Shown here one piece after another: positions 12,435 to 26,000 of a stretch of 64,000 nucleotides of DNA. Numbering within the stretch: position 1 is the first letter of the stretch; each line of letters starts with the position of its first letter. The notes beneath the pieces were generated by a model. The model was not told where the DNA came from. It saw only the letters and a program-made list of their open reading frames with translations, and searched no databases. Source of the DNA: Onthophagus taurus (lineage: Eukaryota; Arthropoda; Insecta; Coleoptera; Scarabaeidae); assembly GCF_036711975.1 (NCBI RefSeq), contig NC_091973.1, positions 7,440,001 through 7,504,000 on the forward strand. The letters are read 5' to 3'. The translations under genes and the position numbers were made by a program.

Positions 12435-15400
12435 TATTGTTTGTTGATTTCTTTTATTAATACTAATATTCTTCTTTAATAATTTGTTCATGGATATTTC
12501 AATAATATTATCTTATAAATTTTACATCATATCATAAATTAGAATCATTAAGCTACAATTTAACATACATATCATATCAAGATTTTTTTAAATATTGTCG
12601 ATATGATTTTTTGAAAATTTCTCATAATCTTTGACAATTTCGTCTCTAATATTATTAATTTTTTCCTGGGAATTTCAATAATATTATCTTATAATTTTTA
12701 TATCATATCGTAAACTAGAATCTTTAAGCTTCCATTTAACATACATGTCATATCATTATTCTTAAAAATACAGTCGATGTGATTTTTTGAAATTTCCTAT
12801 TATTCTTGATTTTTAAATTTGACAATATTTTCTTTAATAATTTTTTCCTGAAAATTCCAATAATATTATATTATAGTTTTTATATCATACCATAAACTAG
12901 AATCTTTAAGCTTCAATTTAACATAAATATCACATAAAGATTCTTAAAAGTATAGATGATATGATTTTTTGAAAATTTCGCATTTTAGCTTTAAAAATTT
13001 AACAATTTCTTCTTTAATAATTTTTTCCTGGGAATCAATAATATTATCTTATAATTTTTATATCATATCATAAACTAGAATCTTTAAGCTTCCATTTAAC
13101 ATACATGTCATGTCATTATTCTTAAAAATACAGCCGATGTGATTTTTTGAAATTTCCTATTATTCTTGATTTTTAAATTTGACAATATTTTCTTTAATAA
13201 TTTTTTCCTGGAAATTTCAATAATATTATCTAATAATTTTTATATCATGTCATAAACTAGAATCTTTAAGCTTCCGTTTAACATACATGTCATATCATTA
13301 TTCTTAAAAATACAGTCGATGTGATTTTTTGAAATTATTATTCTTGATTTTTAAATTTGACAATATTTTCTTTAATAATTTGTTCCTGGATATTTCAATA
13401 ATATTATCTTATAATTTTTACATCATATCATAAACTAGAATCATTAAGGTACAATTTAACATACATGATATGTATGTTATATCAAGATATATGATATATC
13501 AAGATTCTTAAAAATATAGTCGATATGATTTGTTAAAAATTTCGCTTTTTGATGTAAACATTTGACAATTCCTTTAATAATATTTTCCTGAAAATTCCAA
13601 TAATATTATATTATAGTTTTTATATCATACCATAAACTAGAATCTTTAAGCTTCAATTTAACATACATATCACATAAAGATTCTTAAAAGTATAGATGAT
13701 ATGATTTTTTGAAAATTTCTCGTAATTTTTGACAACTTCATCTATAATAATTTTTTTCTGGAAATTTCAATAATATTATCTTATAATTTTTACATCTTAT
13801 CATAAGCTAGAATCATTAAGCTACAATTTAACATACATATTATATCAAGATTTTTAAAAATATTGTCGATATGATTTTCTGAAAATTTGTATTTTTGATT
13901 TATAAATATGACAATTTTTTCCTGGAAATTTCAATAATAATATCTTATAATTTTTATATCATATCATAAACTAGAATCATTAAGCTACATGACATACATA
14001 TCCTATCAAGATTCTTAAAAATATAGTCGATATGATTTTTTGAAAATTTCTCGAAATTTTTGACAACTTTATCTTTAATAATTTTTTCCTGGAAATTTCA
14101 ATAATATTATCTTATAATTTTTACAACATATCATAAACTAGAATCATTAAGCTACAATTTAACATACGTATCATATCAAGATTCTTAAAAATATAGTCGA
14201 TATGATTTTTTGAACATTTCTCGTAATTTTTGACAACTTTATCTTTAATAATTTTTTCCTGGAAATTTCAATAATATTATCTTATAATTTTTACATCATG
14301 TCATAAACTAGAATCATTAAGCTACAATTTAACATACATATCATATCAAGATTCTTCAAAATACAGCCGATATGATTTTTTGAAAATTTCGCGTAATTTT
14401 TGATTTATAAATTTGACAATTTCTTTTTTAATAATCTTTTCCTGGAAACTTCAATAATATTATCTTATAATTTTTACATCATATCATAAACTAGAATCAT
14501 TAAGCTACAATTTAACATACATATCATATCAAGATTCTTCAAAATACAGCCGATATGATTTTTTGAAAATTTCGCTTTATTTTTGATTTATAAATTTGAC
14601 AATTTTTTCCTGAAAATTTCAATAATATTATCTTATAATTTTTACATCACATCATAAACTAGAATTTTTAAGCTACAATTTAACATACATATCATATCAA
14701 GGTTCTTCAAAATATAGTCGATATGATTTTTTGAAAATTTCGCTTCATTTTTGATTTACAAATTTGACAATTTCTTGTTTAATTAATTTTTTCCTGGAAA
14801 TTTCAATAATATTACCTTATAATTTTTACATCATATCATAAATTAGAATAATTAAGCTACAATTTAACATACATATCATATCAAGATTCTTAAAAATATA
14901 GTCGATATGATTTGTTGAAAATTTCTCGTAATTTTTGACAACTTCATCTTTAATAATTTTTTTCTGGAAATTTCAATAATATTATCTTATAATTTTTACG
15001 TCATATCATAAACTAGAATCATTAAGCTACAATTTAACATACATATCATATCAAGATTTTTAAAAATATTGTCGATATGATTTTTTGAAAATTTTTTCCT
15101 GGAAATTTCAATATCATATAATTTTTACATGATATCATAAACTAGAATCATTAAGCTACAATTTAACATACATATCATATCAAGATTCTTAAAAATATAA
15201 TCGATATGATTTTTTGAAAATTTCTCGTCATTTTTGACAACTTCATCTTTAATAATTTTTTCCTGGAAATTTCAATAATATTATCTTATAACTTTTACAT
15301 CATATCATAAACTAGAATCATTAAGCTATAATTTAACATACATATCATATAAAGATTCTTAAAAACACAAATAGTATGATATTTTGAAAATTTCGCATTG

Positions 15401-16480
15401 TTTGATTCAAAAATTTGACAATTTCTTCTTTAATAATTTTTTCCTGTGAATTTCAATAATATTACCTTATAATTTTTATATCATACCAGAAACTAGAATC
15501 TTCAAGGTACAATTTAACATACATATCACATAAAAATTCTTAAAAATACAGTCGATATGATGTTTTGAAAATTTTGGTCTATACTTGATTTATAAATTTG
15601 ACAATTTCTTCTTTAATAATTTTTGCCTGGGAATTTCAATAATATTATGTTGTAGTTTTTACATAATATCATAAACTAAAATCATTAAGCTACAATTTAA
15701 CATGCATATCATATCAATATTCTTAAAAATATAGTCGATATGATTTTTTGAAAATATTTCGTAATTTTTGACAATTTCGTCTTTAATAAAATTTTCCTGG
15801 AAATTTCAATAACATTATCTTATAATTTTTACATCATATCATAAACTAGAATCATTAAGCTACAAAAATACAGTCGATATGATTTTTTTAAAACTTTGCA
15901 TTATTTTTGATTCAAAAATTTGACAATTTCTTCTTTAATAATTTTTTCATGGGAATTTCAATAATATTACCTTATAATTTTTACATCATATCATAAACTA
16001 GAATCATTAAGTTACAATTTAACATACATATCATATCAAGATTCTTAAAAACACAAATAGTATGATATTTTGAAAATTTCGCATTGTTTGATTCAAAAAT
16101 TTGATAATTTCTTCTTTAATAATTTTTTCCTGGGAATTTCAATAATATTACCTTATTATTTTTACATCATACCATAAACTAGAATCTTCAAGGTACAATT
16201 TAACATACATATCATATAAAAATTCTTAAAAATACAGTCGATATGATTTTTTTTAAATTTTGCTCTATTTTTGACTTATAAATTTAACAATTTCTTCTTT
16301 AATAATTTTTGCCTGAAAATTTCAATAATATTATCATATAATTTTTACATCATATCATAAATTAGAATTTTTAAACTTCAATTTAACATACATATCATAT
16401 CAAGATTCCTAAAAATATAGTCGATATGATTTTTTGAAAATTTTTCGTAATTTCTTGTGTAATAATTTTTTCCTGGAAAT
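12435..16480. repeat. Satellite B array 1, ~170-182 bp AT-rich tandem repeat
   Basis: About 23 degenerate head-to-tail monomers. The word CATAAACTAGAATC recurs every 171-182 bp (for example near 13070, 13250, 13430, 14133 and 14304). Other fixed blocks are TTTTTTCCTGGAAATTTCAA, AATTTAACATACATATCATA and ATAGTCGATATGATTTTTTG. Monomers vary in the TTTGACAATTTC block and in small deletions. The same family forms a second array in the last mas intron (25196-30020). No coding sequence is seen. Confidence 0.93.
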
Positions 16481-16559
16481 TGCAACACATAGCCGGTGAT
16501 GGAGCAAGACACGACAGATACTCTACTTTGCCGATCTTGAAGCAGTAAAGTTGGTTGCG

Positions 16560-17000
16560 CGCAATTTATAAAATCGAATTAATTATATATAATTTTTAGA
16601 TACAAAAATCGCTATAATTATAATTAGTAATGAAGAAACAATTTAGCTCCAACATTTTATTCGAGTCGCATTGAAAGGTGGCTCTTTACCAGGTCTTGCG
16701 GCCTCTACTACCCAAGACAAGACAAATCGAAGGTCAATGACCATAGGTTAAGTTAATTCAGGACACGCTGGTTCAACCAAACGTTCCCATATTCACGGTT
16801 AGGACGGTGTAAAGATTTAACCGTTGCCCGGTTCACTTTTTCCTAAACCGTTTTAGTCGTTCGGCAAACTTCTCGAATTTAAAGTCGAAGTTTAAAGATT
16901 CGATTCATTCGTAACGTTGAGGTCCACCTTAAACGTTCTTGTAGAACCTTTAACTCGTCTATGTTAAATTTAAGTTGAAAAAGGTGAGAAAAGGAGGAAA
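16560..17000 (+). promoter_or_regulatory. Candidate promoter and 5' UTR region of mas
   Basis: Non-repetitive sequence of higher GC than the flanking satellite, directly upstream of the first mas coding exon. It holds no long open frame and no close match to the surrounding repeats. The stretch before the presumed start (GGAGGAAA) resembles an A-rich insect start context. No TATA box or start site can be assigned with confidence, and further 5' non-coding exons are possible. Confidence 0.4.
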
Positions 17001-20000
17001 ATAGTGTACGTTTGTGATTGTGCTTGGTCTGTTGACCGAACCGTGTGTTGCATTAAATAACTGTATCTTGTAGAAGCATCACCATTGGTCGACTTATCCA
17101 TCGAGAACCTTGAAACGCCAACGGTAAATGATAGCGGACACCCGGAGGATCATTTCTATATTGTACGGTCGCTCAATATTCATTCATATGAATATAGTGG
17201 GACCTTCGTTGGCGTTACAGATGTCTTCGCAGTGCTTTTAGTGGGACATTCCAGACGATATGCTCGCGAAAGGGCTAATCGTTACTGTTCTGTTATGTGC
17301 CATCGATATTCCGAGGGCACGTGGCCAAGACGACTCTTTACCGGGAAACTTCCTCGCTGGTATGTTCTTGATATTTTAAACATTTATAATCCTCTCGACC
17401 AGTTCCACTTTTTCACATCTCTTCAGCAATTAAAAAAGGAAAAAAGGACGAGTAGCGGCACGTGCGTGACACTAACACGAAAAAACGGAGCTAAATGGAT
17501 TTCAAACTTTCGTCGTTTCAAATTTTAAGTCAATAACTTTATTAAGCAAATTCATTTGAAATTCTTATTTGGGTCAAATGAGTTTTTTTCAACTCTCGCT
17601 ACAAAACGTAATAAATAATTATTTTCTAGGTCTTCTTGAACAATTAACAAGCACAGCGAATTCCAAAGACTGTCCGGGTGTGTGCGTGCACTCTTTCGCG
17701 ACATTAATATGCAACGATGTAATCGAAAACACGCAATGTCCGGGTTCAACAAAATGTTGCATCGAACAACCCGTAAACGCAACGGAAACCGCCACCATGA
17801 CCATCTCGACAACCTCTAAAACATCCACCACAGAAAGACCCACCTCCGTTCTTACAACAACAACAACCACTACGACCACACAAAAACCTCCAACTACGTC
17901 TATAGCGAAGACCCAAAGACCTAAAGACGATAACGATACTAGTATGTTATTTAAAAAACATGTTTGTTTTAAACAAAAAAATTTGTTGCAGCAAAAAAAT
18001 GTACAGAAAAACAAGGAGTTTGCGTAACAAAGTCGATGGCAGATTATTGCGAAGCGATAATAACAACGGAAGATTTGTGCAGTTCAGAAGCGAAATGTTG
18101 CGTTTCTTTGGACACCCTCAAAAATCAAATTCCACCAAACGTAATCGTCCCAAACAAAACAAGAACAAGCAGCATACCCGTTGAAGACACAACAACCACC
18201 ATCAAAATAACAACAACAACCACCGAACCAATTCACAAATACAAAACACAACCCATCACGAATCACTTGCCAAAACCATCATTTAAACCAAAACCACCCA
18301 AAAAGCAATGCAAAGGGGAATGCGTCAGCGCCTTTTTATCGTTATTATGCGACGAAGTTGATTTAACAGCTGAGTGTCCCGACGAGGGAAGTTGTTGCAT
18401 GACTTCATTTGTAAGTAAAATTAAAAAAAAAAATCTTAACTCAACTAACACATTAACAGCTTGAAGAAAATCATTACCAAGAAAAACCAACACCACCAAC
18501 AACCACATTAATACCAAAAGTAACCGATCCAAAATGTCCAGGAACGTGCCTCTTAAACGTTTTAGCAGCGTTTTGTAAACGACCAGCTTCGATAGTACCA
18601 CGCACATCGTGCCAAAAAAATTACGTGTGTTGTGACAATACGAAAGTTTCAACAACCCCTAGGCCAGCACCCACACCGCCGATGCCGAAAGTGACGACAA
18701 CCGTTGATCCGAGACCGGAATGTCCAGGATCGTGTATATTTACTTATTTAAGTTTTACGTGTTTCAGTAAGTTTAAGTCGAAAAATTATATAAGAAATAA
18801 TTCGAGTTTTTAAGGATACGCCGAAATTACCGACATATTTAAATGTCGCGTCCCCGGGACTCAGTGTTGCGCTCAAAAATCGGCTATTAGGGACGCATCT
18901 GGTCAAAAAGGAGAAAAAATTGTTACTACAACTTCAACGTTTTCTTCTAGTACAGAAGCTACAATTTGGCAAAATGTTAATGAATCTACAACAGTTGGTA
19001 AGAAGAAGTTTTTTATGTTTACTAATATAATAATAATAATAATCTTTATTATCCCAACGGATTACAATCCAAAATCAAGAACAAACGATCAAGAACACGG
19101 ATTAGTTTGTTTATTGGAGAATTTAGCCCCACATTGTAAGTATGCAACCAATATAACAGTATAGGTATTGTAATACGCGATTTGCGATATTGGTTGCATA
19201 CTTGCAATGATGACGTCGAGTACGATAATAATTAATTAACAGTGTATTACGGTCTAATACGGTCCTCAAGGCTCCGGAGGCCATATCGTTGTAGCAGATT
19301 TATATAGTTTAGTTCTCCTCTAGGTGGATCACACCCAGAATCGAGGTAGTGGATAAACCTAATGAACTTCCTCTGTACTTTCAAATTTACTCCATATAAA
19401 TAAAGATCTATTATTGTTTTTAAACTCGTAAACTCCAACGTATTCCAGCGGCACCAACGGATGTTCTGTCGATATGTTCATTAAAGGATAAAGTGCCATC
19501 AAACCACACTCCAAGATCTTTTATTATTGAGAGTGGTCCATTCCAAGCACATAATCGAAAAGTATGATATTACGTTTTTGACTGTGTGTCATTACCTGAC
19601 ATTTAAGAGTATTTAAAGCTAATTTGTTCTCAGAACATCATGAATAAAGTTTATCTAAATCTAACTAGAGTGATTCACGGTGCTGCTCACAACTAATAGA
19701 TCTAAACAGTTTCAGGTCGTCGTATATTCTATATTCTATATATTATATAGATGTTCATGAATCTGTCTTGACTTTAAACCACTTAACTCGACGTATTGTC
19801 TGAGATTGGATCCATACGATACTAGCTTTTCGGCCAACAAATCATAATGTAAGCAATCAAAAGCCGGAGAAAAGTCAGTATATCACATCCACTTGCTCTC
19901 GATAGTCTAATACATTCGATACGTACTGAGTGAAACTGAGTAGGTTGGTGGCTGTGGATCTACCTTTGCAAAACCCATGTTGTTGGTCAGATATACGGGC

Positions 20001-23000
20001 CTTAGTGTAAAATTCGATTTTGCGTGTTACAAGCTGCTCAAAAAGCTGGGAAAAATTATTTATGATGGCTATAGGTTGATAATCGGAGTCGGCAAACTCT
20101 GCTCAATTTCCAGATTTTCGGGAATTCAGAATTTTTGATTATTAAATAATAAAGGCGCACAGTCTTTCACTATATATGCGGGGATACCATCTGGACCAGC
20201 CGTAGTTTTTGCCTTAAATTTCTTAAAAGCCACCATCTCATCAGGACTTACTTCTGAGATGCTGAAAGAAACGCCATCTCATCCATCAGCAACTTGGGCA
20301 CCGTTAAGACTGACATCAGGGGCCGGAAGATACATACTCTCAAAATGATCGGCGAACAAATTAATCACAGTCTGCAGATCAGAAAAAATTTCACCTTCGT
20401 GTTTGGGAATATTTGGTGAGACAGCACTGTTTCTGGTCTCATTAACAAATCTCCAAAAACTCTTTGGGTCTTCCTTTATTTTTTGCTTCAAAGATCTTAC
20501 GTATTCTCGACGGTCCTCACGGATATGTGTTTTACAGTTCCACCGGAAATGGACATATCTTGTTCTAGTTTTTTCTTTTGACAATTCGAGGATGTCCGTT
20601 AAGGAATTGTAAGCGCAAGTTCTTTTCACCATTCTCAATACGAGACTTCAACTCGGTGCGCATTTTACGCTTAAACTCTTGTTGTCGTGGAGTTCGATCA
20701 CCATTAATATAAACATTTTTAAAATTCACAGAGTTTCGCAGCCCCTTAACACATCTTATGACCACTTTAACAAGTCTAGGCCGGCTATAATCTATAGACC
20801 TTCGCAATGTTTGGGGATTTTCCAACAACATCCTTAAGTATGGCCTGAACCGCATCTTTGAGTATGCTATCTTCAGTCTCGGTAACATTTGAGATTATTA
20901 CATTTTACGTAATCCGTTCACGGTCATTAATTTCATTAATTATTTCATCAATTGTGTTCTCTTGAGGTGACACCTTTACACGCTGTTCATCTCGTAATTC
21001 AGACAACGAAGCGGATAATTGTTTCATTTGCGTCATAAGATCGTTTATGGTAGCTTTGATAACCATTCAACAAAGCCTAACTTGGCACGATTACTCTTCA
21101 GATAATACCAAATCGATTGTCATTTGTTATATCTTATAGAGTATCTTATACAGGTTGGTCAAAAAAAGTTTCTGGCATTCCGTGCATGTTTTGAAAAATT
21201 TCCCAATATCAGGGAAACTACAATAAATAGGTAGAGGCATGTTTATGGATGATTTGTAGAGATTTAAATTCTCTCTCTGGTAGGTTAAAAAAATATGGGT
21301 CGTTCCATTTAAAATTTTCGACTTTCTCGCCATTGAATGCGGAAAAACGGGAATTAAATTTTTGACCATCCTGTATAAGATACTGTGATACAGCAAATAA
21401 CAATCTATTTGACAACATTTGAAGAGTAATCGTGCCAATTTAGAGCTTTTTTTGATGAACTTTTGTTGAGATATGGAGTTTTAAAGATTATGCCAAAAGA
21501 AATTTAAAATCAAAATAACTCGAAAACGAAAAACTCACTACACCCTCTCAGGATGTGTTCCAGCACATTTCCCTTGATCATCCCTCTCCATCAACAAATA
21601 CTTTGGCAGTTCCTCTTTCACTATCTCCCCATACCTTTCATTATATCTCCCTTCTCGTATCTGACACCTTCTTTCCTGCCTCTGTATGTCCCTATCTCTC
21701 AGTTCTTTCCACATTTCACCTCTTTTGTTTTCGATCCCACTCTTCTATAATATTCTTCCCTATCTCTTTGCCCATAGATCAGCCTCCTCTCCTTAATTTC
21801 CCCCCAGCACTCTCCCAGGATCCTGCAATGCGGTCTTGCTTCTATCATTTCCTCTGCTCTTCTCCCAGCCTCCACCCTTACTGCATCCACCTTAACCTCC
21901 TCCCTCACTACATACCCATTTTTTGCGCTGGGGAGGGGAAAATGCGTTATGCACCCTCCTCTCTCCTCCTTCTCTTTTGTGCTGACAACTTCTCTTATGT
22001 ATTTCTGTACTGCTGCCCAATTACTTTCGCTTTCCGTCATCGTCCGCACGCAGTTTTCCGGAGTCAAGCTTCTTCCCACCTTCCTCTCCATTTCAATTCG
22101 AAGGTCTTCCCACCTACTACACTGGAAGAACGTGTGTTCTACATCGTCATCCATATCGCAGTATATACATCGGTCGTCGGAGACTCTCTTATACTTGCTC
22201 ACGTAATAGTTCGTCTCGCCCCAATCTCGCCTCAACCACACAAATCAAAAACTGGCACCAATCTCTTTGTCCATCTCGCCACATCTCTCGTACTCTCCCA
22301 TTTCCGTTGCTACTCTCTTTCAATGAAGTCTCTGGTCTCACCTACGTTCTGGTCCAATCTCTTCTTGATGTATAGGTCAATCGGTGGCATATCCCCAAGT
22401 ACTTACAATGCTGCATTCGACGTGGTCCTCTACACGCTAGTTTATTGTTTAGCTTTTACTACTAGTTTGGCTTTTTGTACGATATATCTGATGTGTTCAC
22501 GCCATCTTACGTCCTTGCCTAACATTACCCCCAAGTACTTGATCGCTTGTCTTGTTCTTATACTACAATTTCCACCTTTCAGTTCTAATTCAGTCTTTGT
22601 CTTCCTGCTTTTTAGTAGCACCGCTTCGGTTTTTTCCGGCGCCATTTCCAAACCCAGACCCTTCATCATGTGTGCTATGTGCTCTAACTTTAGGTGTGCG
22701 ACTTCCGGAAGTTCGTCATCTTTCCATCCTGTAATGATCAAAGCTAGGTCATCCGCATACGCTATTATGTGTACTGTCGTGATCTTGGGAAATGCACACT
22801 CAAGGTCAAGCGCTGTTGTGAGATCCGACATGCCGCTGGCTAAAAGGGCTGAGCCGAGCGCCCACGAGTCAAGAGCTTCGTGTGCGCTCGGCTCAGCTCG
22901 TTTAGCCAGCGGCATGTCGGATCTCACAACAGCGCTTGACCTTGAGTGTGGATTTCCCAAGATCACGACTGTACATTGTCTTTTCCTTCCTGCGATCACA

Positions 23001-26000
23001 ACTTTGTCGAAATAAATGTTCCACAGAGTTGGACCGAGTACTGATCTCACAGAGATATTCTGCTCTCTTTAGGACTTCTTTTATATCTATTTCTGTGGAT
23101 TTCCCCTGTATGAAACCATATTTATATGTAGCGAGTCCTCCCCTGCTTCCAATTCTTCCAGCACTCTCGTCTAATTATTCCCTCATACAGCTTTCCGAAG
23201 CAATTTAGTAAGCACAGCGGTCTAAACTTTTTCTTTTTTGGATCACCCTTTTTTATTAACACAAGTTTTCCATCCTTCCATATCTTGGGAAATCTGTTTT
23301 CTTTTAATAGTTGGTTAAACATTTTTGCCAGTTTTTTTGCTTCCAACTTTACGACGTCTTTCATCACTTCCAGTGTTATGCCATCAGAACCCAGTGCTCT
23401 TTTGCTCTTGATACCTTCAGCGGTCTCTCTCACTTCCCCTTCCGTGACTTCTCTCTCAATTTTTGCTAGCCTTTCGATCTTCCACGTACTATCCTCCCCT
23501 TCAGGAAAGATTTCCTTTATTACCTCAGCTATTTTATCTTCTTCGAGGCATCCCTCTGGCTCTTGTTACAACTCGTCTACACTTATTCACTTCAACCTTC
23601 CTGGTCTTTTTTCTTTTTCCATAGGCCACGTTGCATGCTTTTGTCGTTGCCTCTGTTAGTGTTTCTGGGGTCATTCTTTATGAAGAGTTTCTTCGAATTT
23701 TTTGACGAATTCCTGCTTTCTTTTCCATCTGCCCTCGCTGTTTGTTCTACTGGGTTCTCTCTTGTGATGCAGTCTGACGCTGAAATATATGCTTTGAGGT
23801 TTTCCTCCGCTCGCCATTCCTCAAAAGCATTAATTTGTGTGCTCCTACAAATTGTCAGGTCTATTATGGACTCCTAACTTCCTCTTCTCCAAGTCGGTCT
23901 GTCCCCTCTATTTACCGCATATCGTGGAGTCTCCGCCTCATTCTGGATCTCTTCTCCTCCTTGCACCCGTCGCTCTCCCTCTCCCACCCCTCCCAACAAT
24001 CCCATGAAGTACTCTGTGTTAATTAATTTTCATACCCGACGTCAGTATTGCAAGTATGCAACCAATATCGCAAATCGCGTATTGCAATACCTATACTGTG
24101 ATATTGGTTGCATACTTAACGATAATTAATTAAAGTACCTAATATCATTTTCATATAATCAGTCTCCTTTTCCTTCTTCTCCTTACTTCTTACTTATTAT
24201 TTAATTAAATTATTTAATTATTTTTAGAAATAATTACAAAAACGCCACCACCAATTCCTCAAAAACCAGCCGTTTATAGTAAATACGTTTGCGGCGTTAA
24301 AGGAAATTCAAGAGTAGCTAGAGTGGTTGGAGGTGAAGATGGTCAACCTGGTGAATGGTGTTGGCAAGTAGCACTTATCAATTCACTTAATCAATATCTT
24401 TGCGGTGCTGCTTTAATCGGCACGCAATGGGTTTTAACAGCCGCTCATTGCGTTACTAAGTAAATTAATTTTAATTAACCTAAACGCAATTTATTTATGA
24501 TTTATTTATTTATTTATAGTATTGTTCGTTCGGGAGATGCAATTTATGTAAGGGTGGGTGATCACGATTTAACCCGAAAATATGGTAGCTCCGGCGCTCA
24601 AACGCTGAGAGTAGCGACGACATACATTCATCACAACCATAACAGCCAAACTTTGGATAACGACATCGCACTTTTGAAACTTCACGGCCAAGCAGAGTTA
24701 AAAGAAGGCGTTTGTTTGGTTTGTTTACCTGCGCGGGGAGTGAGTCATAAAGCAGGCAAAAGATGCACTGTAACTGGATATGGATACATGGGAGAAGGTT
24801 TTAGATAAATAAGTAATAGGGTTTTTTTTTATTCTTTGTTTTATAGCGGGACCGATTCCTTTAAAAGTTCGAGAAGCTGAAATTCCGATTGTAAGCGATA
24901 CTGAATGTATAAGGAAAGTAAATGCGGTGACTGAAAAGATATTTATACTTCCCGCGAGTAGTTTTTGTGCTGGTGGTGAAGAAGGTAACGATGCTTGTCA
25001 GGTTAGTTCTTTAATTTCATCATTAATAGATATCTATCTAAAAGTGTGCCAAGATATAAATAAGCACTTAACACGTTGGCTACCTATGCATCACAAACTT
25101 TCCCATGGCTTTGGTAGCCAACGTGTTAAACTAAAAAATTCCCCTTAATCCCGCGCCATTTCTACGAATATATGATCTATCTTATAAACTCTATTTGTGT
25201 CAAGTTGATCGATTGATTTCTTTAATCATTTTTTTATGGAAATTTCAATAATATTATCTTATAATTTCTACGTCATATCATAAACTAGTGTCATTAAGCT
25301 ACAATTTAACATACATATCATATCATAATTCCTAAAAACATGGTCGATATGATTTTTTGAAAAATTTGCGTCATCTTTGACTTATACATTTAACAATTTC
25401 TTCTTTAATAATTTATTCCTGGAAATTTCAATAATATTATATTATAATTTTTATAACATATCATAAACTAGAATCTTCAAGCTACAATTTAAGATACATA
25501 TCATTCTTAAAAATACAGATGATATGATTTTTTTAAAATTTCGTTTTATTTTTGATTTAAAAATTTGACAATTTCTACTTTAATAATTTTTTCCTGGAAA
25601 TTTCAATAATATTATCTTATAGTTTTTATAACATATCATAAACTAGAATCTTCAAACTACAATTTAAGATAGGTACATTCATTCTTAAAAATACAAATAT
25701 AATTTTTTTTAAATTTCGCTTTTTTTATATTTAAAAATTTGATAATTCCTTTAATAATTTTTTCCTGGAAATTTCAATAATATTACATTATAGTTTTTAT
25801 ATCATATCATAAACTAGAATCTTCAAGCTATAATTTAACATATATATCAGATAAAGATTCTTAAAAATACAGATGATATGGTTTTTTGAAAATTTTGCTT
25901 TATTTTTGATTTAAAAACTTAACAATTTCTTCTTTAATAATTTTTTTCCTGGAAATTCCAATAACATTATATTATAGTTTTTATATCATACCATAAACTA

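Noticed and set aside
17085-17528. 147-codon plus-strand frame
   Set aside because: It lies inside intron 1 of mas, has no recognisable domain and no support beyond length.
17619-18014. 131-codon minus-strand frame with a Val run, and similar frames at 18263-18655
   Set aside because: Antisense of the Thr-rich linkers of mas (ACA/ACC codons read as Val/Gly).
21127-21438. 103-codon minus-strand frame
   Set aside because: It runs through a MITE with inverted ends; no coding signature.
21555-23015. 486-codon plus-strand frame, the longest but one in the window
   Set aside because: It is the antisense shadow of the R1 element read on the minus strand; the protein is Ser/Phe-rich without structure.
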